A stretch of DNA of 14,815 nt from Deltaproteobacteria bacterium UBA7527 (lineage in GTDB: Bacteria > Desulfobacterota > Syntrophorhabdia > Syntrophorhabdales > Syntrophorhabdaceae). Numbering within the stretch: the first letter of the stretch is position 1; every line of letters starts with the position of its first letter. The stretch covers positions 1 to 14,815 of the forward strand of contig DLMV01000062.1 of NCBI GenBank assembly GCA_002478225.1. Reading direction: 5' to 3'. Of the stretch, positions 1 to 5,624 are shown one piece after another. The position numbers and the translations under genes are program-made. The notes below the pieces were generated by a model that had not been told where the DNA came from, did not search any database, and worked only from the letters and a program-made list of their open reading frames with translations.

Positions 1-39
1 GCGAAAAATATTTTACGTTATCGGACAAACCCTGTGAAA

Positions 40-129
40 GGTAAGAGGTAAGAGGTAATAGGTAATGGGTGATAGGTGATGGGTGATAGGTGATAGGTAA
101 TGGGTGATAGGTGATGGGTGATAGGTAGC
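40..129. repeat. heptad array, GGTRATR words
   Basis: Twelve consecutive 7-nt units run from 40 to 123, starting GGTAAGA, GGTAAGA, GGTAATA, GGTAATG, then mostly GGTGATA and GGTGATG, with a partial unit GGTAGC. Phase is kept throughout while positions 4, 6 and 7 vary. A related block (GTAAAAG words) lies at 11925-11959. Confidence 0.92.
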
Positions 130-144
130 AGGGCGCGGCGTAGT

Positions 145-187
145 GTCATTGCGAGCGGAGCGCGGCAATCCCATTCGCTGCGATGAC
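145..187. repeat. palindromic intergenic repeat (GTCATTGCGAGCG type)
   Basis: The sequence starts GTCATTGC and ends GCGATGAC, complementary apart from one wobble pair, and encloses the GC-rich core GAGCGGAGCGCGGCAATC. This resembles the GTCATTGCGAGC-type palindromic intergenic repeats seen in many unrelated bacterial genomes. It should form a hairpin in RNA or DNA. No gene overlaps it. Confidence 0.65.
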
Positions 188-204
188 GATATAACAAGAA
201 CCCC

Positions 205-232
205 GTTCCTCGCATCTCGATCCTTGTTCCTT
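205..232. repeat. heptad array, GTTCCTT words
   Basis: Four in-phase 7-nt units: GTTCCTC, GCATCTC, GATCCTT, GTTCCTT. The same word class (GCACCTC, GTCCCTC, GCTCCTT, GTTTCTT) occurs at 12172-12199, and in both places it is followed after a short gap by AGTATC-type heptads. Confidence 0.8.
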
Positions 233-246
233 GATAGAATCTGACC

Positions 247-325
247 AGCATCGAGCATCCAGTATCCAGCATCGAGCATCCAGTATCCAGCATCAAGCAT
301 CCAGTATCCAGCATCAAGTATCCAG
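247..325. repeat. heptad array, AGYATCV words
   Basis: Eleven 7-nt units built from AGCATCG, AGCATCC, AGTATCC and AGCATCA. They are organised into a higher-order 21-nt period: three near-identical triplets start at 247, 268 and 289, and a partial one starts at 310. The triplets are almost identical while the heptads within a triplet differ, which suggests recent amplification of a 21-nt unit on top of an older heptad pattern. Confidence 0.92.
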
Positions 326-376
326 AAAGGATCGCCACGGCTTCGCCTCGCGATGGCAGCTAAGGACAAAAATCCC

Positions 377-404
377 TTACGAATTACGGTTCACGAGTTA
401 CGGT
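377..404. repeat. heptad array, TTACGRN words
   Basis: Four in-phase units: TTACGAA, TTACGGT, TCACGAG, TTACGGT. Related words (CTTACGA, CTTACGG, CTCACGC) occur at 7808-7835 and 11968-11988. Confidence 0.8.
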
Positions 405-434
405 TGTTCCCGCCGAACGGCATTCTTTACATTT

Positions 435-469
435 CGATATACGAACTACGATATACGATTTACTATGAG
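435..469. repeat. heptad array, CGATATA words ending CTATGAG
   Basis: Units CGATATA, CGAACTA, CGATATA, CGATTTA, then CTATGAG. The block ends six bases from the stop codon of the lipoprotein gene. The word CTATGAG recurs at 7846 (the stop codon of thyA) and at 11997. Confidence 0.8.
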
Positions 470-475
470 CTGCTT

Positions 476-1075
476 TTAATTTACGGTAAAGCTCGCCTCC
501 CTTGTGTCCTTCGAGTAATCCGTCTGCACGATATAGCGCACCTTGTACGTCCCCTTCTTGGCGTCCTTCGGCAGAAATATTGGTATGTTCGACTGGTACG
601 TGCCGCCTTTCCGCTCAACGGTCGTCTCGGGGTTGCCGAACTGGTCATCGCCGATCCAGATCTCCCGTATCTCCCTCACCCGCGCTATGCCTTCTGATGT
701 GGTCAGCACAGCGTATGTGAGACTGAGATCGACCTTCTCACCCGGTTTGACTTTCTTTGGTTCAACATTGACGGTCTCGATCCTGACATTGACAGTGCTG
801 TCGTTATATGCGTAGGTCTTGTTCGTCTCTGCCTGCGTCTTTTTTGTATCAAAGCCATAGTGCCCGACCACGCCTCCCAGGATCGCGCCGGCAAGACCGC
901 CGATGATCGCCCCTTCCAGCCCGTGTCCGCCGGGAGCAACCGCGGCGCCGATCAGCCCGCCAAGCCCTGCCCCTATAGCGCCGCCCGCCGCTGCACCCTT
1001 ATGTTCTTCCAGTGTCGCGCATGAAGCCGCTGTCATGAAAACAAAAATTGTGACGATAACGCATAACTTCTTCAT
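476..1075 (-). CDS. glycine-zipper lipoprotein
   Basis: The predicted product of 199 residues is an exported lipoprotein. A short basic n-region and hydrophobic stretch lead to the lipobox A16-A17-S18-C19, so C19 should be lipidated. Residue +2 is Ala, which would send it to the outer membrane under the usual Lol rule. Residues 27-75 are a glycine/alanine-rich glycine-zipper segment with GxxxG spacing, likely membrane-inserting or oligomerising. Residues 92-199 look like a beta-rich domain, with alternating hydrophobic strands and a final SFTVN. The start ATG overlaps the upstream kinase stop codon as ATGA, and its ribosome site GGAGGT lies inside the kinase reading frame, so translation is probably coupled. 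The precise function is unknown; related glycine-zipper lipoproteins are usually called surface-antigen or OmpA-like proteins. Confidence 0.85.
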   Translation of the reverse strand: MKKLCVIVTIFVFMTAASCATLEEHKGAAAGGAIGAGLGGLIGAAVAPGGHGLEGAIIGGLAGAILGGVVGHYGFDTKKTQAETNKTYAYNDSTVNVRIETVNVEPKKVKPGEKVDLSLTYAVLTTSEGIARVREIREIWIGDDQFGNPETTVERKGGTYQSNIPIFLPKDAKKGTYKVRYIVQTDYSKDTREASFTVN

Positions 1076-1869
1076 CGTTTACCTCCGTATAAAAATGATT
1101 CTATATGCCAGCCTATCCTGTTCAAGATGCTTCTCTTCCGTTGTTGTTTCTCCATTGAAGAAAGTATATCACATCCGGCAAACTTTTGATAAACCCGGAG
1201 AAAAAAAATCTTCTGCTTCGCATCGAGAGTAAGCATTCCCTTTCTCACCTGCTTTTCCATATACCGGTCGAGCCTCCAGAAGATCCTCTGCATATCATTT
1301 ACTGTGGTCGCCTTCTTGAATGCCCTGTCGAAATCGAGGAAGACGAGTTCGTCCTTTCCTGCGACAATGATGTTGTTCATATGGAGATCGGGGTGGAAAA
1401 CCCCCAGCATCTCGAGCCTCCTGATAAGGCCTGCAAGGCGCTTTATGATCCTGAACCTTTTCATTCCTGAGGCCATTCTCCAGATATCGAGTAGGTCTGA
1501 TGCGTCGTGAACAAATTCGGTGATAAGGTAGAGCCTCTTCGTAAGCCCTTTCTTTTCTGCTACAACATAGCACGGGCGGACAGCGGGAAAATCACTTTCC
1601 GCAAGGCAACAAAGCATGTCCGCTTCATCGAGGGCGCGCTTCTCTGAGAAGAACCTGTCCTGCGTGATCGCCCGGAAGAGACCGCCGTGTACATATTGCC
1701 TGCAGGCCATTTTCCTGCCATCAATGGACAAGACCCTGATACCTCCCCTTCCCTTGCTCCTGATGATCTCGCCCTGCGATATCTGTTCTATGATGACACG
1801 CGCATCTGCGGGCTGATCATAAGAGTAAATGGTGAACCTGCCGTAACGGGTTTTTTCAGGTAATGTCAT
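1072..1869 (-). CDS. KdkA/WaaP-like lipopolysaccharide core kinase
   Basis: A 265-residue kinase-fold protein of the lipopolysaccharide kinase (Kdo/WaaP) family. Visible marks are a glycine-containing N-lobe strand (GRGGIRVL, 40-47), an HGGLFR segment at 61-66 as in KdkA proteins, a conserved Glu near 76 in SEKRAL, the catalytic loop HPDLHMNN at 159-166 (D161 as base, N166 for metal), and the metal-binding motif DFD at 179-181. The family phosphorylates Kdo or heptose of the lipid A core from ATP on the cytoplasmic side of the inner membrane. It is upstream of, and overlaps by 4 bp, a lipoprotein gene, consistent with an envelope role. No strong Shine-Dalgarno precedes the ATG. Which sugar is the substrate cannot be told from sequence alone. 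Confidence 0.8.
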   Translation of the reverse strand: MTLPEKTRYGRFTIYSYDQPADARVIIEQISQGEIIRSKGRGGIRVLSIDGRKMACRQYVHGGLFRAITQDRFFSEKRALDEADMLCCLAESDFPAVRPCYVVAEKKGLTKRLYLITEFVHDASDLLDIWRMASGMKRFRIIKRLAGLIRRLEMLGVFHPDLHMNNIIVAGKDELVFLDFDRAFKKATTVNDMQRIFWRLDRYMEKQVRKGMLTLDAKQKIFFLRVYQKFAGCDILSSMEKQQRKRSILNRIGWHIESFLYGGKR

Positions 1870-1989
1870 CTGTCTCTGATTCTATCTGATATTGGACTTT
1901 TTTTCCACTGCCGTTCTTGCGAACCGTTGAAAACATATATATGCCCGCTTATCAAATAGCACGTATCTGTTTCTATGGATTTTTTCTCG

Positions 1990-2018
1990 TTGGCAGGCCG
2001 AAAGATCTGTTATAACTA
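1990..2018 (+). promoter_or_regulatory. possible sigma70 promoter for the 2039 gene
   Basis: TTGGCA at 1990-1995 is followed after 17 nt by TAACTA (2013-2018), or after 15 nt by TATAAC. A strong ribosome site AAAGGGGG lies at 2024-2031, six bases before the ATG. The close spacing would give a short leader. Confidence 0.4.
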
Positions 2019-2038
2019 TACGTTAAAGGGGGTTTTGT

Positions 2039-2371
2039 ATGAAAAGAATGTTCATGATCGCCGTTTCGGCGGGTTTGCCCTTTGGGTTCTTCGACGCCGC
2101 TCCCGTGAACGCCGATTGTTCTGACTATAAGATCGTGTGCCAGGATGGAACATGCCACGGGCCGTATGGCACATGCTGGCACTGGAAGAAGTTAATGTGT
2201 GTGCCGTGCCACGACAATAATGCCAGCGTGTGCGATGGTCACGTAGGCCCCAAATGCCTCTGGTTCTCGAGTGCCTTCGACGACATCGCTTTGGCGTTTC
2301 TGTGCAAGTATCTGCACATCCCTAATAAGTACTGCGTTGTCTGCCTCCCGCCGCCGGCCTGCGTCAAATGA
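2039..2371 (+). CDS. small exported cysteine-rich protein, unknown
   Basis: I do not recognise a family. The 110-residue product starts with a signal peptide (MKRMFM, then a hydrophobic core) ending near PVNA, residues 22-25, so cleavage after A25 is likely. The mature part of about 85 residues holds twelve cysteines (27, 34, 39, 46, 54, 57, 65, 73, 89, 99, 102, 108), including CxxC pairs at 54/57 and 99/102. This is enough for six disulfides in an oxidising compartment, or for metal binding. It also has clusters of His and Trp (HWHWKK-like, 45-51). The start is well supported by AAAGGGGG. The convergent neighbour at 2480-2848 has the same general design but no clear sequence similarity. It may be secreted or periplasmic; no role can be assigned. 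Confidence 0.75.
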   Translation: MKRMFMIAVSAGLPFGFFDAAPVNADCSDYKIVCQDGTCHGPYGTCWHWKKLMCVPCHDNNASVCDGHVGPKCLWFSSAFDDIALAFLCKYLHIPNKYCVVCLPPPACVK

Positions 2372-2430
2372 CGCTCGATCATAAAACCAATTTGGCGGCT
2401 ATCTAAGAACCGGCATTCACAAGCAACAGC

Positions 2431-2461
2431 AAGGCAGATCCCGGGCGCTTCCATCTGCTTT
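2431..2461. terminator. weak hairpin between convergent genes
   Basis: AAGGCAGAT and ATCTGCTTT pair over 8 of 9 positions around a 13-nt loop. It lies between the 3' ends of two convergent genes and could act as a terminator in either direction, but the T-run is only three bases. Confidence 0.3.
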
Positions 2462-2479
2462 GACCATCTATCGTTGATC

Positions 2480-2848
2480 TTAATATGTCTCGAAATGTGC
2501 GGTGCAGAAGGGATCCGTGAAGCCGGCGTGGTTATTACTGCACTCGGGAAATGTATCGTTGCACTTGTTGAACCAGTATTCCGAATTCGTTTTGTCCCCG
2601 TCGCAGTGCCAGGGACGGCATCCTATCGGGAATTTGTAGCAGGTCTTGATGTGTATGACCCCGATCGTCTGATTGGAGGAATAGCCGCCCGCACTACTAT
2701 ACAACCTCTGTTCGCATTTGACCTTGTCGGGACAATTATAGCTCTGGAGCGGTCCCCGGGGATGCTCTGCAAAACACGGGAACGCCAGGAACAACCCAAA
2801 AAGAACGGTCATGAGGCTATGCATGGTCAACTCTTTTGTCATTATCAT
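2480..2848 (-). CDS. small exported cysteine-rich protein, unknown
   Basis: The family is not recognised. The product has 122 residues and a signal peptide whose hydrophobic core (LMTVLFGLFLAFPCFA) ends near residue 27, followed by EHP. The mature chain has eight cysteines (39, 45, 70, 77, 82, 96, 103, 115), many aromatic and Asn residues, and no membrane segment, typical of a disulfide-stabilised exported protein. The first ATG is preceded by GAGAGG at suitable distance; an internal ATG at residue 9 would also leave a complete signal peptide. It is convergent with the cysteine-rich gene at 2039 and lies downstream of a toxin-antitoxin remnant, an accessory-type neighbourhood. The function is unknown. 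Confidence 0.7.
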   Translation of the reverse strand: MIMTKELTMHSLMTVLFGLFLAFPCFAEHPRGPLQSYNCPDKVKCEQRLYSSAGGYSSNQTIGVIHIKTCYKFPIGCRPWHCDGDKTNSEYWFNKCNDTFPECSNNHAGFTDPFCTAHFETY

Positions 2849-2914
2849 GTTATCCTCTCGATCCTTTCACGCATGGAAAGCATATTATGAGTGTTTTCAT
2901 CAACACCCGCCTCA

Positions 2915-3282
2915 TTAAAGCCATGGATAGTTTATTCTCAGCCTCTCTGTGATCATGTTAAGCTTCTTCTCCAGGGTCCGCAAAGGAACCCCCTGACAAT
3001 ATGGCAGAGGCAGACAGATGCATATCCACATAGCCCAACTCTTTCCCCATAAGGCGATTGTCATCTATGAACTGTAAAATCTCCTCGTGCTCTGCCTGAA
3101 CCGCCATAGGGATTGACTTGAGAAGGTCAGGGATTTCCTCTTTTTTTCCTCATATTGCCGCAGGCAAGCTCGCCGACGATGAAGGGATGACACATGACCT
3201 CGCCGTTGTTCAACAGCGCTTCGAGTTCTTTGTTCCCTTCCCGCAAATATGAGACCCACACTGAGGTATCTATGAGGGCCAC
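2915..3282 (-). pseudogene. vapC: VapC-type PIN-domain toxin, two frameshifts
   Basis: PIN-domain ribonuclease of a type II toxin-antitoxin pair. From the likely GTG start at 3282 (ribosome site AGGGAA) the frame reads LIDTSVWVSYLR with the first catalytic Asp, then PFIVGELACGNMRKK with the conserved Glu. It breaks at a run of seven A (minus strand; T run 3141-3147) and would stop after RGNP. Dropping one base restores EEIPDLLKSIP through GKELGYVDMHLSAS with the third acidic residue. A second break lies at a run of five G (C run 2989-2993); dropping one base there restores LRTLEKKL to the stop at 2915. Both repairs together give exactly 121 codons, a normal VapC length. Either it is a dead toxin or both are homopolymer sequencing errors. 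An ATG at 3327 would add 15 atypical residues. Confidence 0.85.
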
Positions 3283-3284
3283 CG

Positions 3285-3482
3285 CTATTTCCCTGTCGAC
3301 CTTCTGCGTGGTATCGCTTTCAGACATCTCTCGGTGCCGCCAAGCTTCGCGAGCCTTCTGCTGCTTTCCCTCGCTATCAAAACCTCCGGGCCAAGTTTTA
3401 CCAGGGTGGCCTTTTCCTTTATCCCTGTAAGCTTTGACGCACCACCTATCAACACATCTTCAATGTTCAATGTGGTCCTCAT
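3285..3482 (-). CDS. vapB: VapB-type antitoxin
   Basis: The 65-residue product matches short VapB antitoxins. The N-terminal MRTTLNIEDVLI is the ribbon of a ribbon-helix-helix DNA-binding fold, followed by KLTGIKEKATLVKLG, a helix LIARESSRRLAKLGGTE, and a basic tail LKAIPRRRSTGK that should wrap the toxin. Family members usually have Glu or Ala where G14 stands and no proline at position 32 of the helix, so the protein may be drifting, in keeping with the broken toxin downstream. The stop codon lies two bases before the vapC GTG, the usual operon layout. It probably represses its own promoter; see the direct repeat at 3516-3536. Confidence 0.8.
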   Translation of the reverse strand: MRTTLNIEDVLIGGASKLTGIKEKATLVKLGPEVLIARESSRRLAKLGGTERCLKAIPRRRSTGK

Positions 3483-3515
3483 ACACCATCACCTTATAGT
3501 AATTATATGTATATA

Positions 3516-3536
3516 GTATGCATCTTATGTATGCAT
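3516..3536. promoter_or_regulatory. possible vapB operator (direct repeat)
   Basis: GTATGCAT occurs twice, at 3516-3523 and 3529-3536, separated by five bases. It starts 33 bp upstream of vapB in an AT-rich stretch. Each half contains the palindrome ATGCAT. Ribbon-helix-helix antitoxins bind tandem sites of this size, so autoregulation is plausible, but this is inference from position and form. Confidence 0.45.
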
Positions 3537-3568
3537 TGCGTCAATGATCTTTTTAAAGCGTTGACGTA

Positions 3569-4363
3569 TCATTTCGACAGCCGGAGGATCCTGTATGCTC
3601 CTCTGCACACGAGCATGAACACGATTGCCCCCACGGTCAGGTCGGGCAGCTTCGATCCTGTAAGGTACACGAATACGCCTGCCGCGATGACGCCGATATT
3701 CACGATAACGTCGTTGGACGTGAAGATCATGCTTGCCCTCATGTGTGCCTCACTGCTTTTCGATCTCTGAAGCAGGTAGAGGCAGCTGGTATTCCCGGCA
3801 AGGGCGAGCGCCGACATGACGATCATCATGTAAAAGTCCGGCACCTCTCCATGTCCCATGAAGCGGCGGAGAACCTCCACGAAACCCAATACCGCCAGCA
3901 CCGCCTGGAAATGACCCGCGGCCCTCGCGATGTTCTTCTTCCGTGAGGCGGCCCCTCCCACCGCGAACAGAGCAAGCCCGTAGACGATGCTGTCCGCCAG
4001 CATATCGAGGCTGTCGGCAACAAGCCCCATGGAACCGGCAATGAAGCCCGTCAGCATCTCAAGGACAAAAAAGAAGAGATTGATGACGAGGACCTGCCGA
4101 AGAACGCGCCTCTGCAGCTGCTGGTCTTCCTCAACGCTCACCGGTCCTACCTCTTCAGATGAGGCAAGCTTCGCATCAAGCTGAAGGTCCTCGAGTGCTG
4201 CCAGTATGCCGCTGTGACCGCCAGTATGGTACGCCTCCAGCACGCGCTCCGGTATGTCGAATTTCAGATCTTGTATACCGGCCACTCCCTCTAATTTCAT
4301 CCGTATCATCTGCTCTTCCGAAGGACAGTCCATCTTCGATATTTTAAAGGTCGTTTTGAACAT
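3569..4363 (-). CDS. cation diffusion facilitator-type metal transporter
   Basis: A 264-residue inner-membrane protein. Residues 1-65 form a heavy-metal-associated-like N-terminal domain (FKISKMDCPSEEQMIRMKL) that keeps one Cys where HMA domains usually have CxxC. From about residue 88 there are roughly six membrane segments. The second carries D120-x3-D124 in ADSLDMLADS, the usual metal site of CDF exporters. The fifth has D218 in SNDVIVNIGV, but the family His four residues earlier is replaced by F214, so metal selectivity may differ. The family typically exports Zn, Co, Fe or Mn in exchange for protons. AGGGAAAG precedes the start. A palindrome overlies the apparent -10 region upstream, suggesting metal-dependent control. 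The metal is not predictable here. Confidence 0.85.
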   Translation of the reverse strand: MFKTTFKISKMDCPSEEQMIRMKLEGVAGIQDLKFDIPERVLEAYHTGGHSGILAALEDLQLDAKLASSEEVGPVSVEEDQQLQRRVLRQVLVINLFFFVLEMLTGFIAGSMGLVADSLDMLADSIVYGLALFAVGGAASRKKNIARAAGHFQAVLAVLGFVEVLRRFMGHGEVPDFYMMIVMSALALAGNTSCLYLLQRSKSSEAHMRASMIFTSNDVIVNIGVIAAGVFVYLTGSKLPDLTVGAIVFMLVCRGAYRILRLSK

Positions 4364-4409
4364 AATCTTTCCCTGAAGCCGCTCTTGCTTTCAGACTGAT
4401 GCTGTTCCT

Positions 4410-4426
4410 GATTATACACCATAATC
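4410..4426 (-). promoter_or_regulatory. palindromic operator over the transporter promoter
   Basis: GATTAT-GGTGT-ATAATC on the minus strand is a perfect 6-bp inverted repeat with a 5-bp spacer, ending 46 bp upstream of the transporter ATG. The right half supplies a consensus -10 TATAAT. A dimeric repressor or metal sensor binding here would block the polymerase; no regulator gene is nearby. The -35 is weak. Confidence 0.5.
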
Positions 4427-4472
4427 CGGTGAATAAGGAATGGCTCTGCGAACAAGGATAAAGCCGTAATGA

Positions 4473-4513
4473 AATATTACCCATGTCACGCTATGCACAA
4501 AATGGGTAATATT
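4473..4513. repeat. perfect 12-bp inverted repeat
   Basis: AATATTACCCAT at 4473-4484 and ATGGGTAATATT at 4502-4513 are exact reverse complements around a 17-nt loop. No T-run follows on either strand at once, so it is more like a protein-binding site or a terminal repeat than a terminator. Confidence 0.6.
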
Positions 4514-4721
4514 CTTAACTAGAGATTGAGGAGAAATTGTGAGAAATTGACGGTCTAATCTTTATTCTTGATTTTACTGCTCATTTATATCCACTCTGTC
4601 ACTCTGTCAAAGATAAAGATTTGACCCTAAGACCCTAAGCCCTTACTTCTTCTTTCAATCTCAGGAGCTTAGCTCCAGTCAAGAAATTGATAATTTAACG
4701 GGCGTCCCTCTTGTTTTTCCT

Positions 4722-4845
4722 GGCCGAGGTGATTTTTGATGGATAACGAGGCCGCAAGAAGGAGGGAACCGGAAGCGTACCGATCGGTACGTTGAGGATT
4801 CACGACGACGAAGTAACGAGGTTAGCCGCAAAAGGCGCCTCGGCC
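4722..4845. repeat. structured intergenic element with apical palindrome
   Basis: The outer arms GGCCGAGG (4722-4729) and CCTCGGCC (4838-4845) pair perfectly. The stem continues inward through TTTT/AAAA and G-C to about 17 positions with one mismatch and some wobble pairs. At the centre, 4776-4791 is a perfect 16-bp palindrome, CGTACCGATCGGTACG, able to fold as a 6-bp stem with a GATC loop. The words TAACGAGG and CCGCAA occur in both flanking arms. It may be a mobile or regulatory repeat or a structured RNA; no family is recognised. Confidence 0.6.
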
Positions 4846-4857
4846 CCTTCCAAGGCA

Positions 4858-4897
4858 ATCGGGAATGGTCAGGAAAGAATTTCCGACCATTCCCGAT
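4858..4897 (-). terminator. strong hairpin 3' of the RNase Z-like gene
   Basis: ATCGGGAATGGTC and GACCATTCCCGAT pair over 13 bp. Inside, after a bulged A, GGAAA pairs with TTTCC around a 3-nt loop. It begins five bases after the stop codon of the hydrolase gene. It lacks a T-run on the minus strand, so it may protect the 3' end of the message or belong to the adjacent repeat rather than terminate by itself. Confidence 0.55.
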
Positions 4898-4901
4898 CAA
4901 T

Positions 4902-5624
4902 TCACAGGTTGATCGTCATTCCATCTTCCCCCAGCAGATATGGTGCATGGAGGATGCCTTTGAAATCGTCCCACTCCGGATCAAGGTGGGTGAGGATGAC
5001 GCGTTTCGGTCTTGCCTCCCTGACAACGCCATCCAGCGTCTCGAGGTTCAGGTGCCCCTTGACCGTGCGGAACGGGAAGGAACATTCCGCCACGAGAAGA
5101 TCTGCTCCGGCGGCAAGCTTTACGAGATCCTTCGAGTACGCCGTATCCCCGGTGAACGCCACGGTCTTCCTCTCTGTTGCCCTCACGCCGATGCTCTCCT
5201 TGTTGTGTTTGACGGGATAAATCTCGATCGTTATGCCGTTGAGCTGCAGCGCGCCGCTTTTCATGGTGACGATGGAAAGTTCATAGGACTTCGGCGCGAC
5301 CCATCGATAGATCTTCTTAAGCCCGCCGTAGAACCGGCGTATCCCCGGTCCGCCGATTATCGTGAGCGGCCTTGTCCTCGCCTGCTCACCGTAATTGCAC
5401 GCGAAGAGGAAGGTCGACAGGTCTGCCGTGTGGTCCACGTGGAAATGGGTGATGACAATGACGTCGATATCCGTCACTGCATAACCGCATTCCAGGAGCC
5501 TTCTCACGACAGCGGGGCCTACATCGACCAATATCTTCTGTTTTCCTGCGATCAGCAGATACGAGGGGGAACCCCGCTTGAGAGATGGCGTCGACGTCCC
5601 TGTTCCGAGTATCGTCAGCTTCAT
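4902..5624 (-). CDS. RNase Z-like MBL-fold metallo-hydrolase
   Basis: A 240-residue metallo-beta-lactamase-fold protein of the RNase Z/ElaC-like subgroup. It starts MKLTILGTGTSTPS, the usual opening strand of that group. Metal ligands are in order: HFHVDH 60-65, H140, D160 in FTGDT, H191 and H213 (LTHLDPEW). It is shorter than true RNase Z (about 300) and lacks a visible exosite arm, so it may be a phosphodiesterase or another hydrolase rather than a tRNA 3' processing enzyme. I chose the ATG at 5624 over one 33 bp upstream because the fold begins there and AGGTGG precedes it. It stands alone on the minus strand and ends against a strong hairpin. Confidence 0.85.
   Translation of the reverse strand: MKLTILGTGTSTPSLKRGSPSYLLIAGKQKILVDVGPAVVRRLLECGYAVTDIDVIVITHFHVDHTADLSTFLFACNYGEQARTRPLTIIGGPGIRRFYGGLKKIYRWVAPKSYELSIVTMKSGALQLNGITIEIYPVKHNKESIGVRATERKTVAFTGDTAYSKDLVKLAAGADLLVAECSFPFRTVKGHLNLETLDGVVREARPKRVILTHLDPEWDDFKGILHAPYLLGEDGMTINL

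Larger units (their letters stand above)
1..475. other. gene-free repeat-rich region
   Basis: I see no credible gene here. The stretch is a mosaic of short tandem repeats with a 7-nt period (listed separately) and one hairpin, ending at the stop codon of the lipoprotein gene. Open frames crossing it encode seven-residue tandem repeats or low-complexity peptides and are by-products of the repeat period, because 21 nt equals three heptads and seven codons. Confidence 0.8.
4364..4901. other. gene-free region with several inverted repeats
   Basis: No convincing gene. It holds the transporter promoter and operator, a 12-bp inverted repeat at 4473-4513, short direct repeats (CACTCTGT twice near 4595; GACCCTAA twice near 4626), a small hairpin GGAGC-TTA-GCTCC at 4664-4676, and the structured element at 4722-4897. 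The minus-strand open frame crossing 4679-4900 is Arg/Ser-rich with no recognisable domain and looks spurious. Confidence 0.7.

Noticed and set aside
40..325. CRISPR array
   Set aside because: Units are 7 nt (21 nt at the higher level) and contiguous, with no unique spacers and no cas genes.
13..369. Minus-strand open frame with seven-residue tandem repeats (WMLDAGY-like)
   Set aside because: It is the translation of the 21-nt repeat array and low-complexity heptads; no ribosome site or domain.
4679..4900. Minus-strand open frame of 73 codons downstream of the RNase Z-like gene
   Set aside because: Arg/Ser-rich product spanning two strong inverted repeats; better explained as non-coding structure.
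4902..5624. Calling this gene RNase Z outright
   Set aside because: The MBL ligands are present, but the protein is short and lacks a visible exosite arm, so only RNase Z-like is supported.
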